This document shows positions 21,560 through 33,239 of a DNA stretch of 64,000 nt, piece by piece (position 1 is the stretch's first letter; every line of letters begins with the position of its first letter). The translations under genes and the position numbers were made by a program. The stretch lies in the NCBI GenBank assembly GCA_033961575.1, contig CM066736.1:77586852-77650851 (forward strand), in the 5' to 3' direction. The notes under the pieces were generated by a model, which saw nothing but the letters and a program-made list of their open reading frames with translations, had not been told where the DNA came from and made no database searches. The DNA is from Aselliscus stoliczkanus. Its lineage: Eukaryota; Chordata; Mammalia; Chiroptera; Hipposideridae.

Positions 21560-21700
21560 ACTCAATGAAGGAGTATACATTCAGTAAGTTTTTACTTAGA
21601 GGCTACTGTGTGCTAGGTACTGCCCTAGATGTAGGGCATGTCATAGCAAAACAGACATGTTTTCTGCCCTCCTGGAGCTCATGTGCAGAAGAAAGAATGC
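21560..21700 (-). repeat. L2 LINE 3' end
   Basis: Antisense L2: 'ctactgtgtgctaggtactg', 'catagcaaaacagacatgtt', 'tgccctcctggagctcatgt'. Confidence 0.82.
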
Positions 21701-21704
21701 TGTC

Positions 21705-23095
21705 TCTTTTGTAAATACAACAAAAGCTTGAGCTCATTGATTGATTACTGGGACACGCTTAAGGAATAAATTGCTCCTATAGAAATTCACAGTATTCTTT
21801 ATCATGAATAACAATTTGTGATTCTCTTGGTCTGAATGGCTCACTATAATAGGTCTACTTCAGACTTAATAGATTGGACCTCTGCCTGAGAATAATTCCA
21901 TAAATATTTCTTTGTTCTCTGGGAGCTTACATTCTCTTCTGGAATTCTCATCTATCAGTATCAAGAATGATTCCTTTTCTTCATCATTTTGTTAAAAAAA
22001 AGGACAATTTCTGTTACTTCTCAGTTTGAAGCAATTCAGACTATAAAGTACCATACTGTGTTAAAGGTAAAGTGATTCTGAAGGGGAAAAATTATTCAGG
22101 AAGAGCATTGTGTAAATAAGAGCAAAAAAGAATATGGAATTACAATGAACTATGGCAGATGAGCACCATAGTTTCTTTCCCATAAAAGGGCACCAAATGG
22201 GGAGTCTATGGCTCTCCTTTTTCTTGTAATTTGTCTGCAATATGAAATTGGCTGTGATATGACTAAACGGATAGCTCAGGCAGTTTGTAATGAGATTCAG
22301 ATTCTTTCATCTCTAAGCTTCTGGTTCTAAAGAGCCAAAGCTATTACTCTCTGATGGGTGTTTGGTGATTTGTGCAAGACGGGTCACAGCCCAGCTCCTC
22401 AAAGGCAGAGAGAGATAGACTAGTAAAGAGCTGATAAATGGTGGGAAAGGACAATCTCATTAGCGAGCTCATTAACAATGTTGTTTTTAGAGAAGCCCAA
22501 GGGTGACTAAACATGGAGATTAAACGCTCAGTCTTGGACAGCAAGCATTAAAAAGGCATCATGGGCGAATTTTATCCTACTACAGTCTTAGCTGGGGTGT
22601 GAGATAGGTTGATATTGTACTGTCTAGAAACTTTCATAAATATTTCATTAACTTTTTTTAAAAAGACTTTTTATTTTTAAAGCACATACTCTAAACAGAA
22701 GTATAGCTGTTCCTTTATCGTTCAACATACACATCTCAACATCCTCTCCCAGAAGAAAACCTATTTTTACTGCATCAAAACAAAGCTGTTTTGAGAAATC
22801 TAGTATAATTTAAAGTTATTATAGACCAGTTGTTTTTTTTGAACATGAGCAACTAACTAATCAAAATTTTGGAAAAATCTGTAAATAGTCTTTAATATGT
22901 CAAATTCACAGGGTTATATTTGACTGTCATTTTAAAAGTTAGGCATTTTGGGAAAAAAAAAACAATGGAAAAGAAAAATAAAGGGCAAAAATTCAAAATA
23001 ATGCCCACTTCATTTCAAAATGTTTTAAAGCAGTTGAATGATCACCTTTCCCATATTGGATTATAATTTCAATAAAGCAGTGATCAAATCTTTAA
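21705..23095. other. No gene recognised
   Basis: Gene-free, mostly single-copy-looking. The 66-codon frame at 22344-22544 (minus) lacks any recognisable motif. An AT-rich block at 22640-22790 may be an old L1 3' relic. Confidence 0.4.
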
Positions 23096-23097
23096 TG

Positions 23098-23210
23098 CCT
23101 TACACATAATATCTTACACATAATAAAAACTCAATAAATATTTAGTCATTCATTCAATCAATGTTAATTGAGCATCTCCTATGTGTTGGGTACTGAAATG
23201 ATTGGTGTAT
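23098..23210. repeat. MIR/L2 tails, adjoining
   Basis: 'acacataataaaaactcaat' plus 'aaatatttagtcattcattc' (sense tail), immediately followed by an antisense L2 end 'gcatctcctatgtgttgggt'. Confidence 0.6.
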
Positions 23211-23214
23211 GTTG

Positions 23215-24680
23215 TAGATATACCACAAAATTTTCATATATGATATTTAAAAGCCTCTTATTCAATGATGAATGGTAAATAGAAAACAAGTTCTCAAAAT
23301 ATTTGTTCCAAAAATAAAATAGGTATTATAGAGTACCAGACTGAAACTGAAGGTCCTGGGTAAGGAATTTTTTCATCTCTCTGTTTTTCTCATTTGTAGA
23401 AAGTAAGGGACAAGAGTTAATTATCTCCTAGTTTTGTAGTGGCCTCTGTTCTCAGATATGTGTGAAATGTGGGAGAGAGTAAGTAAAAGTTTTTGAGGAA
23501 TGAATATTTATAAACATATATATGTAAGTAAGAACGTGCGTGTGTGTGTATGTGTGTGTGTACTATACCTCTTGTTTCTTTAACAGATGTTCAGGCTCCC
23601 AGAAGACTAGCATAGTCCTGTGTAAAGTGTAACCCAATAGATATTCGATTTTTACAACATTGGTTAAACAAATACATAGAGAGCTGCCATGATGGGCGAA
23701 GCCTGTGACAGCTTCTGGAAATTGAGTGAATAATTGAGAACACAGTCTCTGCCCATCACAGAGGGCAGAGTTCAAGTTTTTTATATATCTAAAATTAAAT
23801 TTACTGCTTATATTCTTAATAACCACAATGAGATTCTAATTTACTTACTCCCTCTCCACAATTTAAGCCAATTTTCCGAGCAGCAATTCTTGAAGCTTTT
23901 ATTTATCCACCCGTAGAAGCTCTAGTGAATATCTTGATACAGCCTTTCCTTGAGGCATCATTTTAATTAATAGCCCCTTTAATTTGAATTTCTGGGCATA
24001 GAGGTTGGAAATGAATGCAAGGATATTTAAACTATGTTTATTTATGCGCCAAAACAGTCACAGTATTTTATTATTTTTTAAATCTATTTTTAAGCTGATT
24101 CAAATTTGGCAATAGAGAAGATATATCTTCAATTTAGCTATAAATATAAAGGAACTAAAAACAGAAATTTGAAGTATTCTGCACTCTAGGAAAAAGAAGT
24201 GTGGTTATTTAAATTCTTATGTGCAGTAGCCAGCTTTACCTTGATCAAGTGCAAATCATAATTCCAAAGTCACTTAAATTCCTCCTTTTTTTTTCTTTCA
24301 GTTTCCCACAGTTTATTTGTTTTATATTTCAAAGACTACAATTCTCTTTGGAAGGCCATATATCACCTTAATTTATGTAGAAATAAATGGAAATACATTA
24401 TGGGGATCATTGAACGTTTCAGGCTTATTCAGAGGAAGGTATCAGAGAAGACATCGTGTATTATGGACATTGTTGTAGTCTAATGTATTGAAAATGCCAT
24501 TTAAACTCTGAAATATTATCTGATTAGGCTGTCTGGTTAAAATGAACAATAACTAATTAAAGACGGTGAAGGGGTCACATTCTTTTATTAGTTGAGTCTT
24601 GATTGATTGTAGTTTGATCATTATTGGCTAATGTTTGTTGAGTATCTGCTGGAAACATGAAGATGTTTGAAGCCTAATGA
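23215..24680. other. No gene; one (GT)n microsatellite
   Basis: No exon recognised. A GTGTGTGTATGTGTGTGTGT-type repeat lies at about 23537-23561. The 87-codon frame at 23563-23826 (minus) shows no family features. Confidence 0.4.
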
Positions 24681-24689
24681 AGTATGATC

Positions 24690-25065
24690 AGAGATGAAAA
24701 GTGGACGGTTATCGGTGCTCCACACAGACCATCCGGGAATTCTTTTAATGGTTTGGTTGCTGTGCCCATCTCACATCTGATGCAGGCTCAGAGAGCTTAT
24801 GTCTCACACTTACACCCTTCTCAGGACCATTATCCCTGGGCCATCCAAACAGCTTGAGCTTGAAGCCCTCCTCTCATCCCCTGTGGATCTGATAGGCTAT
24901 AGGGTGTCTTTGCTTGAATCCAACCTGTTTCTGCGCAGTGCTTCTCCCTCCCCTATCTCCCCCTGACTCTCCTACTGGTTACTCCTGAAAGTACTTCCTC
25001 AGTAAATTGCACATATCCTAATTGTCCTCTTGGGTTCTGCTTCTAGAGAATTTGACATATGACAG
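24690..25065 (+). repeat. LTR-like relic
   Basis: CT-rich 3' half ending 'gggttctgcttctagagaat' then 'gacatatgaca', comparable with the termini at 17470 and 47100. 'cctcagtaaattgcacatat' precedes it at 24998-25017, where a weak polyadenylation-like motif would be expected. Solo LTR likely, family uncertain. Confidence 0.45.
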
Positions 25066-25069
25066 TTGA

Positions 25070-25640
25070 CATTTGAGAAAATAAACAATGGTGGTTGTAT
25101 TAACTATGGAAGAAAACAGGACTTGTATTGAAAATAATGATCCAAGGTTTCACAGACAGGGTTGGGCAGAGTCAGAAGTTAGAAACTTTGTGCAGAAAAC
25201 ACATTCTTAGAGCAACTGTCAGGGTAATTTTTCCTAACATTCCTAAGTTAGCTAAGTTTCCTAAGTCCCTAAGTTTCCTGTTTCCTCATTCTAGAAGGGC
25301 CTACCTGTCTTCCCAGACAGAAGAATTGAACATACTATATATTGAAGAGAGTTGAAGTAAGTTTCTCCATGTTGTTATTTGCAGATAGGTGAAATTGCTG
25401 TCTCACATTACTTTCCATGTCGGGTACGAACTGCTATGACAAGTATGTTGAGGTAGTGACAATGAATATGCATGAAAAGAAATAAACATAATGACTGGGA
25501 GTTGAATTGGCGGGAGTGGGGACTGAGGGTTGATTCTCAAGGAATTCTTTCCAAGGATTTCTGAAAGGATCATCCTGGGAAGTAGCATTGTCCCCTGGAG
25601 TGCTTTACTGAGTCACATATGCATGCAGTGATTTTTGCCC
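25070..25640. other. No gene recognised
   Basis: Nothing recognised. 'cctaagtttcctaagtccct' near 25250-25270 is a short tandem repetition of the CTAAGT unit. Confidence 0.4.
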
Positions 25641-25644
25641 TGGG

Positions 25645-25760
25645 ATGTAGCTTAGCCTTTGGCAGTTATCTTCAGCTGAGGAAATGGAGACTCGACAGGC
25701 TAAGTGATTTGGGATTAGTTAACGACAAAATCAGGACTTCACTTCAGATTTTTTCAGTGA
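25645..25760 (-). repeat. MIR SINE relic
   Basis: Antisense: 'gctgaggaaatggagactcg', 'gctaagtgatttgggattag', 'aaaatcaggacttcacttca'. Confidence 0.65.
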
Positions 25761-25800
25761 CTCATTTAGTCACACATACACATTAAAATAGTTATAATTT

Positions 25801-25920
25801 GGCCGGCCGAGTGGCACGGTGGTTAAGCGCTGGCTTGGGAAGCCAGCGGCCCCGGTTTGGTCCCACATGTGAGGGCCAGTGACACTGCCCTCAAAAAAAA
25901 AAAAAAAAAAGTGAATAAAT
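25801..25920 (+). repeat. Short monomeric bat SINE, reference copy
   Basis: The only sense copy and the best preserved. Head ggccggccgagtggcacggt at 25801-25820, anticodon-arm-like 'gctggcttgggaagccagc' (a perfect 7-bp stem around TTGGG), box-B-like 'ggtttggtccc' (25854-25864), then 'gagggccagtgacactgccc' and A18. Exact 16-bp target duplication aaaatagttataattt at 25785-25800 and 25921-25936, so the insertion is recent. Confidence 0.96.
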
Positions 25921-25984
25921 AAAATAGTTATAATTTGATGAGATCAGTGTATGATACAAATACACACCAGTATTACTTAAGGGA

Positions 25985-26650
25985 TATGAATCTTAACGGA
26001 TGAGAAGAAGGGGTGGAGTTGGTATGACATTTGCAGGAAAGGGACATGGATAAAGGTCAGTATGCTGTGCCCAAGGAGGTGGACATAGTTTGATGTGACT
26101 GCATTTTAGTGTGTGTTTCTGTGGTCAGAGATGAGGCTCAGTTGCCCAGTAGAAACTGGCATGTGCAGGGCCTTGTACATCAAATTCAGAAGTTGTAATT
26201 TTTATCTTGAAAGAGATGGTGAGTAACTAGAGGATTTTTAGCAGGAAGGGAAATTGATGATATTGGTATGTTAGAAGGAACACTGTCAGCAGTGTGGATG
26301 CATTGTAATAATTAATATAAAAAATAACGAGAGCTTGAATCAAGATGTATTAATGGGGGTGGAGATGACGAGAAGACTGGAGAGAACTTTGGAGATATTA
26401 CAGAATTGAGAGGACTTTGTAATATAAATCCGAGGGAGAGACAAGAGTCTGGAATGACCCCTAAATTTGTGGCTTGGGTTACTCAAGAATGGCAATGCTG
26501 CCTGTATGAGAAGGAAAGTAAGGAGAGGTGGGAATAGATTGCTGTCACAGGGAAGTTTTGGAGGAGGGGAAAGAGACAGTAACTTAAGTTTTGGACACGT
26601 TGAATTTAAAATGCTAGTTGGACATCAAATGCCTTGGTATCATTTCCTGA
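25985..26650 (-). repeat. L2 LINE, long fragment
   Basis: Antisense L2: 'gtgcagggccttgtacatca', 'ggatttttagcaggaaggga', 'gaatgacccctaaatttgtg', 'ttttggacacgttgaattta', 'gctagttggacatcaaatg'. It covers much of the C-terminal L2 coding region with no open frame retained. Confidence 0.85.
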
Positions 26651-26654
26651 TCAT

Positions 26655-27390
26655 AAATTCAGAATGCTTCTTTCTCTACCATGCTGCTGATGGGAAGAAA
26701 AACCGTAGTGGCAAAGTAGAAGAAGAACGTCTAAATTATGCACATATACATCTATATTGTTTCTTCTTTTAAGAATGGTCCTTTGGAGGTGAGCAATGGT
26801 AATTTGAAATCCCTTTTTATGTGTGGTTCTATTTTATTAAACATAATTTTCTCCCATGGTACTTCTATAACCCCTTTTTCTACTTTCATCAAGTTCTCAC
26901 TCTTCCCTTTGGTCATAACTGCCATATTTCCTGTCCTCTTGTCTTCACTGGCTTTCTACAACAATTCCTACCCTTTGTCTACTGTCTCCATTTACTGGCT
27001 ACTTTCTGGTTCCAGTCTGGTAAGGAATAAATGTGTCACACCTGCTTGCTCTCTTTTTGTGATATCCCTTACTATTTTTGATATCTTATTGCAGTCCCAT
27101 GAATCTTGTCTGTCCAATCATATGAACCAAATTTGTAATCTTCTAAAAATAATGGTTTATCATATATGATAACTAACTTTTGCTGTGGAGAAGGCACCAC
27201 AAAGGCAAGCAGTTCTTGCCCTACAGTGTAACATATCTCAATGGCCTTCTTTCTATAAAGCCATTGTATTCTGATCCTATCATCAGACTAATGGAGGCAT
27301 GAATTTCAGGTCAGCGGGAAGAGGAATGCAACGTGGGTATTTGCTGCTGCTTAGGCCAGCTGAGATATTCTAGGGAGTAAGAGCCTTGTA
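26655..27390. other. No recognised gene; contains a 143-codon frame
   Basis: The frame at 26738-27169 (+) is the longest outside recognised transposons. Its product would be hydrophobic and rich in F, L, I and S, reflecting T-rich DNA. I see no homology, no Kozak context and no splice signals that would support it. Probably chance or an unrecognised relic. Confidence 0.4.
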
Positions 27391-27394
27391 GCTG

Positions 27395-27722
27395 GGTGGG
27401 GTGGAGTGGGTAAAATTGATGAAGGGGGTCAAAAGATACAGACTTCTAGTTATAAAATAAATATGGCTGTAATGTGCAGCTTGGTGCTTAGTTAATAATA
27501 CTTTATTGCATATTTGGAAGTTGCTAAGAGAGTAAATCTTAAACGTTCTCATCACCAGAAAAGAGAAAAAATCTGTAACTTTGTATGGTGACTAATGTTA
27601 ACCAGACTTACTGTGGTGATCATTGCATTAGGTATACAAATATTTAATTATTATGTTGTACACCTGAAACTAAGATAATATATTATACTATATATTATAA
27701 CAACTATATTTTAATTTAAAAA
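27395..27722 (+). repeat. L1MA-type 3'UTR
   Basis: Sense L1 3' end: 'gaagggggtcaaaagataca', 'gttgctaagagagtaaatct', 'actgtggtgatcattgcatt', 'tatgttgtacacctgaaact'. Heavily 5'-truncated, with an A-rich end near 27720. Confidence 0.85.
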
Positions 27723-27754
27723 AGAGCCTTATAGCAACGCAGCAAGACCTGGCA

Positions 27755-27965
27755 AAGGGAACATGAATTTATCATACGGACCTGGTTTGAATCCTGGTTC
27801 TATTTCTTCTGGCCATTTGAATCATGGTTCCATTTCTCCCATGGTTCTGGGAAAATTGCTTAACCTCTTCAGGCCTCAATTTTCTCACAGGGCTGTTGTG
27901 AAATTAAAATAAATAATATATGAAAAGCTATGTACTACTTGACATTTACCGACGGTTCACAAACG
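27755..27965 (+). repeat. MIR SINE with internal tandem duplication
   Basis: Sense MIR containing 'ggaaaattgcttaacctctt' and 'cacagggctgttgtgaaatt'. The stretch starting 'tttgaatcctggttct' (27786-27815) is repeated with changes at 27816-27844. Confidence 0.8.
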
Positions 27966-27969
27966 TAGG

Positions 27970-28935
27970 ACTTTCTTTTCCTTCTGAAGTCCCTCTCAAA
28001 TGATACCCTATGTTCCTGCCTATTCTTTCACATTGTGGGGAGTCTGACTTTGGGGTGGTGAACAATATTGTGTCCCAAGAAACACTGAGACCTTTAACAT
28101 GAAAATACTTAGATAAAACCCAGTGATTACCATCAATGTTTTTCTAAAAAATGGCCCTTTTAAAACATTTAAGGTGAATTCTATCAATATTTAGGATGAT
28201 ATATAGCTAGAATAAAGAGGCCATGTGCATAATGATTTGAAATAGTCCATTTCTGCAGTATTGTCATCCAGCCCATATTTATAGGGTATGTGCCTTTCGT
28301 ACTTAAACCTTGTTTGTGCTGATTTCTTCTTGAGGTAATGGAAAACATTGGATTTGCAGTTAACTTTCTGGAACACAGAAACAACTATATTGAATTTTTT
28401 TTTATTCTATTTAAGTACAGTCTTTCCCATTGCTGTTCATTCTTTTGGTTTTAAATCATGTATCTGATTTGAACTGCATTGTCCTTTTTGGAGCAGTGTC
28501 TAGCATGTAGTCTTACCATAAGATTTTTATTTTCTCTAGTATTTCAAATAAATTCTGTAACAAAATTTAAAAAAAATAGTAAGCAGGAGTAGAAAAACAT
28601 ACAATATATTTAGTGAAATCTGACTCATCAAAATCATATATAAGTAAGAAGTCAGAATATAAGATATAGCCTGTAGGATTTATAATGGAGCAAATGGGAG
28701 GCACTTTGAAAAGTTATGAAAACACAATCAAAATGCTAAATGACTCTACTTTGTACAATATCTTACTGGTATAAACATTATTGCATACTATAAAGAGGAA
28801 ATGGAAGAAATTACAGTGGAAACAGCTTTTACTGAGTAAAAGTTCAGAGAGTTTCTTCACAGGTTATGTCTTATACAAAAGTTAAGAGAGTAGAATGTAT
28901 GTGAAACTACTTTCAAAGCAAGCTAAATCCATATA
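27970..28935. other. No gene recognised
   Basis: No exon recognised. The two overlapping minus-strand frames near 28184-28384 are shadows of AT-rich DNA. Confidence 0.4.
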
Positions 28936-28945
28936 TCCTTATCTT

Positions 28946-29058
28946 TTTTTTTTTTAAATTTTTTTAGAGGGCAGTGTCACTGGCCCTCATATGTGGGATC
29001 CGAACCGGGGCTGCTGGCATCCCAAGCCAGCTCTTAATCACCACGCCACTCAGATGGC
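28946..29058 (-). repeat. Short monomeric bat SINE
   Basis: Antisense monomer: T-run, 'gagggcagtgtcactggccc', box B complement at about 28999-29010, and a decayed head ('ccactcagatggccc' for CCACTCGGCCGGCC). The target duplication is short and imperfect (ccttat...cttt). Confidence 0.9.
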
Positions 29059-29064
29059 CCTTAT

Positions 29065-29855
29065 TATCTTTGTTTTAAGCTTTGCCTCTACCTGTTATTG
29101 GGAACTTCACAGTAAGAAAGTCAACAGTTTCTATAACAAAACTAAGCACTGAGACTTTGAGATGGCAATGTAGGGACAGTCTCCAAGGGTCTCCTGAGAA
29201 AGTTGCATAGAAAAGATGAATCTCAGCAGAGCTAAGAGCTGGGGCCCAAGACAAAGACACCTCACAAGAAGGCCTTCCTTTCATTGTCTACCATGAAAGA
29301 TGAAGTTTGATTGATTAAAGAAGCCAACATACCTTCTTAAGACAATAAAGTATTGTCTACAGTTTATACTTAGAGGACAGAGGCACCAAGAGGAAAAATG
29401 ATTTATTGAAAATAAAACACAATGATGGGAGAGCTGGAATCAGGATTTAGGACACCTATTTTGAGTACTTTGTTATCTGCATGCTTCATTTGTAAACATA
29501 AGGTACTGTAGTTACTATTATTATTATTTTAGTTAATTTTGTTTATAAGAGCTTTTTCAAATAAGTGATAGATTGGCTTATCATTTCCATTCAGCATCTG
29601 TATCTTACTTTCCTCTGATGAAATGATGTATGATTTCTGGAAACTTTTATGCTCAGTGCCCATTTGCTGTGGAAACACTCCCTGTTTGTTCCCCTAATAG
29701 CAACATTTATACTGTATAATCACTATTATTATCATTCTATTTCAGAAGATTTTCCTAGCTGCTTTAACAGGTTCCCACCTACCTCAAAACTCTATGCCAT
29801 TATTCTGTTTTTGTAGTTTGAAATGGTATTTCCTAGTTGTTTTTGTTGTTATTGT
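29065..29855. other. No gene recognised
   Basis: Nothing recognised. The 69-codon minus frame at 29075-29284 is unsupported. Confidence 0.4.
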
Positions 29856-29856
29856 T

Positions 29857-29860
<4 letters not shown>

Positions 29861-29914
<54 letters not shown>
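29861..29914 (+). repeat. (GA)27 microsatellite
   Basis: An uninterrupted run of 27 GA units, a pure purine strand. The Arg-Glu repeat frame at 29794-30018 is an artefact of this tract. Confidence 0.98.
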
Positions 29915-29921
<7 letters not shown>

Positions 29922-30034
29922 TTTAGGTCACGGTAATCTAAGACAAATGCTAGGTTTTGCTATTAACCATTGGGAAAAACTGACCTTTCACTGGTCAATT
30001 CAATACATATTTTATTAAAACAAATACAAATACA

Positions 30035-30185
30035 AATGAAAAACTTGAGCATGGGCTGGGCCAGGCATAGTGTTATTTCTGGAGATACAAAAATGAACAG
30101 GTTACAACATGGAGCATTAAAAGTTTGCCATGTAGTTTAGGAAGAAAGAGATTAAACAGGAAAATACAGGGGAGAGTGGAATCAA
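30035..30185 (-). repeat. L2 LINE 3' end
   Basis: Antisense: 'gggctgggccaggcatagtg', 'ctggagatacaaaaatgaac', 'gtttaggaagaaagagatta'. Confidence 0.7.
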
Positions 30186-30189
30186 TCCA

Positions 30190-30635
30190 GTGCCACTCCA
30201 TAGTAGCAGAGAGACAAAGGCAGAAGGTAACATGTACTGCAGGGCTACTAGCTTGGCCTCTTCATCAAGCCTGTCTCCTATGAAAAATGAGGGGGAACAG
30301 CTGTGCTGGATTAAAAGATATTATAAAGATTTAGCAGATATTATAACCAGATACCATATATTGACCTGTGTTCTGTTTTAACTGGTTTGGACAAAGCAGT
30401 TAAAAGGACATTTTGGGGAAAATCATGGTAATTTGAATATAGACTGTATCAGAGGACATGAAAATTTATTGACGTAGAAAGGTAGAGAACAGTAATTGAA
30501 AAAATTCATATTGTAAAACAGCATGTAAGTTAGGGCGACCAACTTTTTACAGAGAATTCAGCTATCGCAGATAAGAAACGATTATCTTATACACGTGTTA
30601 TTATTTAAACACAAACATGCTATACCTATTTTTTA
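30190..30635. other. No gene recognised
   Basis: Nothing recognised; AT-rich. Confidence 0.35.
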
Positions 30636-30830
30636 TATATGGATCTGACAATTAAGTTCATGAACTTGCCACTGTGCACTTACATTGGCAGCACTGTACA
30701 AACAGCTCGGTAAGATTTCATAACCTTGGTATAGCAGTGTCTCATAGCTGTGTTTGTGTTGACGTGGCAGTCATTTATGTTGCGCGTTTTTTGTGTGCCA
30801 TCGCGAGAATGTTTGAGCTTGAATTAGAGC

Positions 30831-31937
30831 AATGAACAACTGCTTGTTAAATTTGGCAAAAGTGGAAGTGAAATCAGGGACATGTTAGTCCAAGGTTATG
30901 GGGATAATGCCATGAAGAAAATGGGAGTGTGTAAATGGACTAAAAGTTTTTCTGAGGAGAGAGAATGCGTCATTTCTTTTTTTTTTTGAGGGCAGTGTCA
31001 CTGGCCCTCATAAGTGGGACCTGAACCGGGGCCGCTGGCATCCCAAGCCAGTGCTTAACCGCGGCGCCACTCGGCCGGCCCAAGAATGCGTCATTGATGA
31101 AGAGAGGTCAGGGTGGCCAGTAACGAGCAGAACTGATGAAAACATTGCAAAAATTCATTGAATTGTGCATCAAAATCGTTGGCTGACTGTGAGAAGCAAA
31201 GCAGACCAAGTGAACATTGATAGAGAAACAGTTCGGAAAATCTTAACTGAAAATCTTGGCATGAGAAAGGTGTGTGCAAAAATGGTCCTGAAGGAGATCA
31301 CTGATGAACAAAAGCAAAGGAGAGTCAAAGTTGCCAAGACCTTTTGGAGAGGCAAGATGATGTTTTGGGCCATGTTATCACTGGTGATGAAACATTGGTG
31401 TAACAATACAACCCTGAAACAAAGCGTCAAAGTGCACAATGGAAGTCAGCCAATTCTCCATGAACAAAAACGTTCCGTCAGTCCAAATCAAGAGTCAAAA
31501 CAATGTTGCTAACCTTTTTTGATGTAAGAGGGATTATTCATTATGAATTTGTATCAAATAGACAAACTGAGTTTACTATTTGGAAGTACTGAAAATGCTG
31601 TGTGAAAAAGTTAGACGACTTGAACTTTTGCCAACAATTCATGGCTTTTGCATCACGAAAATGCACCAGCTCACACAGCTGGTCTGTGAGGGAGTTTTTA
31701 GCCAGTAAACAAATAACTGTATTGAAACATCCTCCCTACTCACCTGATCTGGCCCCCAATGACTTCTTTCTTTACCCAAAGGAAAAGGAAATGTTGAAAG
31801 GAAGATATTTTTATGGCATTCAATACATCAAGGGTAATACAATGACAGCTCTGATGGCCATTCCAGACCAAGAGTTCCAAAATTGCTTTGAAGGGTGCGC
31901 TAGGCGCTGGCATCAATGCATAGCTTCCCAAGGGTAG
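30831..31937 (+). pseudogene. Mariner transposase pseudogene
   Basis: Transposase would bind the TIRs and cut and paste the element in the nucleus. Pieces in order: an N-terminal HTH region (ATG at 30831, up to the SINE), the linker region (NRWLTVRSKADQVNIDRET at about 31171), the HVITGDETL segment with the first catalytic Asp near 31370-31396 (reached in a shifted frame), the second catalytic motif as HHENAPAHT near 31637-31665 (Asp replaced by Glu), and HPPYSPDLAPNDFFLYPK with the third Asp at about 31728-31780. An in-frame stop precedes IVHQNRW, at least two frameshifts break the frame, and a SINE splits it. The spacing is as in DD34D mariners. Confidence 0.9.
30975..31082 (-). repeat. Short monomeric bat SINE inside mariner
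   Basis: Antisense monomer with intact head complement (31068-31080). Exact 13-bp target duplication agaatgcgtcatt at 30962-30974 and 31083-31095, cut into the transposase coding region. Younger than the mariner. Confidence 0.96.
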
Positions 31938-32039
31938 TACTTTGAAGATGACTATATTGATATTCAGCAATGAGGTATGTAGCACTTTTTCTAGGATGAG
32001 TTCGTGAACTTAATTGTCTAACCTCGTATGACAACACCA

Positions 32040-33000
32040 TAAATGAAATTAAAAGATAATGTTTGACACACTGGTATAAAATATTCATAACCTGTACCAT
32101 AGACAGAGGGCTAATGTTTCTAATATATAAAGAACTCTTAAAAATCAAGGGACAAATGGCTGAAAACTCAATAGAAAAATGGGAAAAAGGCATGAACAGA
32201 AAATTTGTAAAAACAGATGTAAACAATGGCCCACAAATATATGATCAAATGCTAAAATTCACTCATGGAAAAATGCAAATTTAAATAGCATTGAAACACT
32301 GTTTCTCTCCTAAGACTGTCAAGCATTTAAAAAAATATAACAACATAAAATGTTGGCAAGGCTGTGAGGCAACAGACACTAGCATAGATGGCTGGTAGGA
32401 ATGCAAATTCATACAACCCTCCTGGAGGGAAATTTGGCAATACCTAAAAAGGTTACAGATGCGTGTATCTTTCAATCCAGTGATCCTCCTTGCAGGAATC
32501 AACCCTGAAGGTATGCCTCCAGCAAAACCAAAATGGATATGCAGAAGGTTATTCAGTATAGCATTGTTTGTAATTGTGAAATATTAGAAACAACTAAAAT
32601 GTCCATATATGGGAAAGTGATTAAATAAGCTATGGTACTTCCCATGGAATACTGCATCTGTTAAAAATAAAGAATGAGGAAGATATCTATAAATTGATAT
32701 GGTACAAATATCAGGACATGCTATTTAGTGAAAAAAAAAAAGAAACGGTCAAAGAGTATCTACAATATTCTACCTTTCATATAAGAAAAAAGGTTGATCC
32801 AGGAAAACACACAGGTATATGTTTATCTGTGCAAAAAACATAGGTAGGCTAAATAAGAAACTAAAGAAATTGGCATTTACAGAGGGTGAGTGGGAAAGGG
32901 ATGGAAAGAAGTGGGGAACGGGATTAGCAGATATGTGATATACTTCTCTGAGTTCATCTTTTTGTGTAACTCTGACTCTTAGAACCATAGTAATATTTCA
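32040..33000 (+). mobile_element. Old L1 body and 3' part
   Basis: Sense L1: 'ctggtataaaatattcataa', 'gggctaatgtttctaatata', 'aagaactcttaaaaatcaag', then 'gtaggaatgcaaattcatac', 'gtccatatatgggaaagtga', 'gctatggtacttcccatgga'. This is ORF2 C-terminal coding sequence and the part beyond it, with many stops. It starts 13 bp after the mariner ends. Confidence 0.82.
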
Positions 33001-33004
33001 TATC

Positions 33005-33235
33005 CCCTAACCCCCAAAATGAACAATTAAAACCAACTAGAATCCCAAATGGGATACAAATACTGACAAATCAACCTAACTGTGTTACACATGAATAACC
33101 TAACCACACTGAAGCGGATGGGAAAGAAAACAACTAACTTAAGTAACTGTGTTCGATCGAACTACCTTGAGTGGACACTGCAAGTCCATCAAACCAAAAG
33201 AATTGTACATAAATGCTGTTTCAAGTGTCATGATC
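33005..33235. other. No gene recognised
   Basis: 'acttaagtaactgtgttcga' to 'caagtccatcaaaccaaaag' resembles no family I can name. The frames of 72-79 codons across it are unsupported. Confidence 0.35.
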
Positions 33236-33239
33236 AAGT

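Larger units (their letters stand above)
30639..32027 (+). mobile_element. Mariner transposon, nearly full length, dead
   Basis: Inverted termini: left 'tctgacaattaagttcatga' (30644-30663), right complement of 'gttagacaattaagttcacg' ending near 32024-32027, both next to TA. Without the 108-bp SINE the element is about 1.28 kb, the usual mariner size. The TIR family also matches the MITE at 20664-20744. A SINE at 30975-31082 and coding decay show it is no longer active. Confidence 0.92.

Noticed and set aside
25801..25880. Functional tRNA gene at the SINE head
   Set aside because: It has box-A- and box-B-like motifs but no proper acceptor stem, and it continues into a SINE body with poly-A and target duplication.
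26738..27169. 143-codon plus-strand frame as a gene
   Set aside because: Hydrophobic composition follows from T-rich DNA; no family motif, no splice or promoter context, and only slightly longer than chance frames in this window.
29794..30018. Arg-Glu repeat protein
   Set aside because: Translation of the (GA)27 microsatellite.
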